From positions 1 through 11,698 of the forward strand of contig JBBQIR010000067.1 in the NCBI GenBank assembly GCA_038325105.1: 11,698 nucleotides of DNA, written 5' to 3'. Source of the stretch: WSXY01 sp038325105. GTDB lineage: Bacteria > Actinomycetota > Coriobacteriia > Anaerosomatales > Anaerosomataceae. The notes beneath the pieces were generated by a model. It was not told where the DNA came from, did no database searches, and saw only the letters and a program-made list of their open reading frames with translations. This document shows positions 11,696-11,698 of the stretch, one piece after another (within the stretch, counting starts at the first letter, position 1; every line of letters begins with the position of its first letter). A program made the translations under genes and the position numbers.

Positions 11696-11698
11696 CTA

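Noticed and set aside
1..11698. CRISPR arrays, tRNA/rRNA genes, toxin-antitoxin, restriction or other defence systems
   Set aside because: I looked for regularly spaced repeats, cloverleaf or rRNA segments and small paired genes on both strands and saw none that hold up.

Overview
The window reads as chromosomal or plasmid DNA of a GC-rich Gram-positive actinobacterium. Reasons: strong G/C bias at third codon positions, strong AGGAGG-type ribosome binding sites, some GTG/TTG starts, and families common in Actinobacteria (lmo0937/DUF5670 peptide, CsbD, DUF305, large clade-2 catalase, actinobacterial-type IS1380 transposase). The genus cannot be fixed from sequence alone; a Microbacteriaceae-like host is only a guess.

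Layout. (1) 1-488, minus strand: two small membrane proteins. One is a 48-aa DUF5670 peptide; the other is cut by the window edge and is a single-pass protein whose visible C-terminal part runs into collagen-like Gly-Ala-Pro triplets. (2) 747-2349, plus strand: an FAD oxidoreductase fused to a C-terminal Rieske [2Fe-2S] domain, followed 7 nt later by a 47-aa membrane peptide. (3) 4072-2402, minus strand: a 100-aa ferritin-like protein of the encapsulated-ferritin (EncFtn) type, then a PAS-PAS-ATPase sensor protein that lacks a phospho-acceptor histidine. (4) 4485-6593, plus strand: a complete 702-aa KatE/HPII-type catalase with a strong terminator hairpin. (5) 7775-6702, minus strand: a DUF305 membrane protein and a CsbD-family stress protein. 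(6) 7935-8042: a fragment that looks like the helix-turn-helix N-terminus of a transposase. (7) 9974-8025, minus strand: an acidic, probably disordered protein of unknown function and an APC-family amino-acid permease. (8) 10044-11695: an apparently complete IS1380-family insertion sequence with 18-bp terminal inverted repeats. Its right end lies three bases from the window end.

The theme is general and oxidative stress: peroxide removal (KatE), iron oxidation/storage (EncFtn-like), stress-associated small proteins (CsbD, DUF5670, DUF305), a redox flavo-Rieske enzyme, and a PAS sensor with an RsbW-like ATPase that could act in a partner-switching sigma-factor circuit. Several of these genes are preceded by GGGTA-type hexamers, resembling the -10 element of SigB/SigF promoters. 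No matching -35 motif is convincing except a partial one before katE, so a shared regulon is a hypothesis. Mobile-element traces at one side suggest an accessory stress-fitness region. I do not see a CRISPR array, RNA gene, phage module or clear defence system. The least conventional elements are the H-box-less PAS-ATPase, the EncFtn-like protein with no encapsulin and no visible cargo peptide, and a three-way-junction-like inverted repeat in the 412-bp ferritin/catalase intergenic region.
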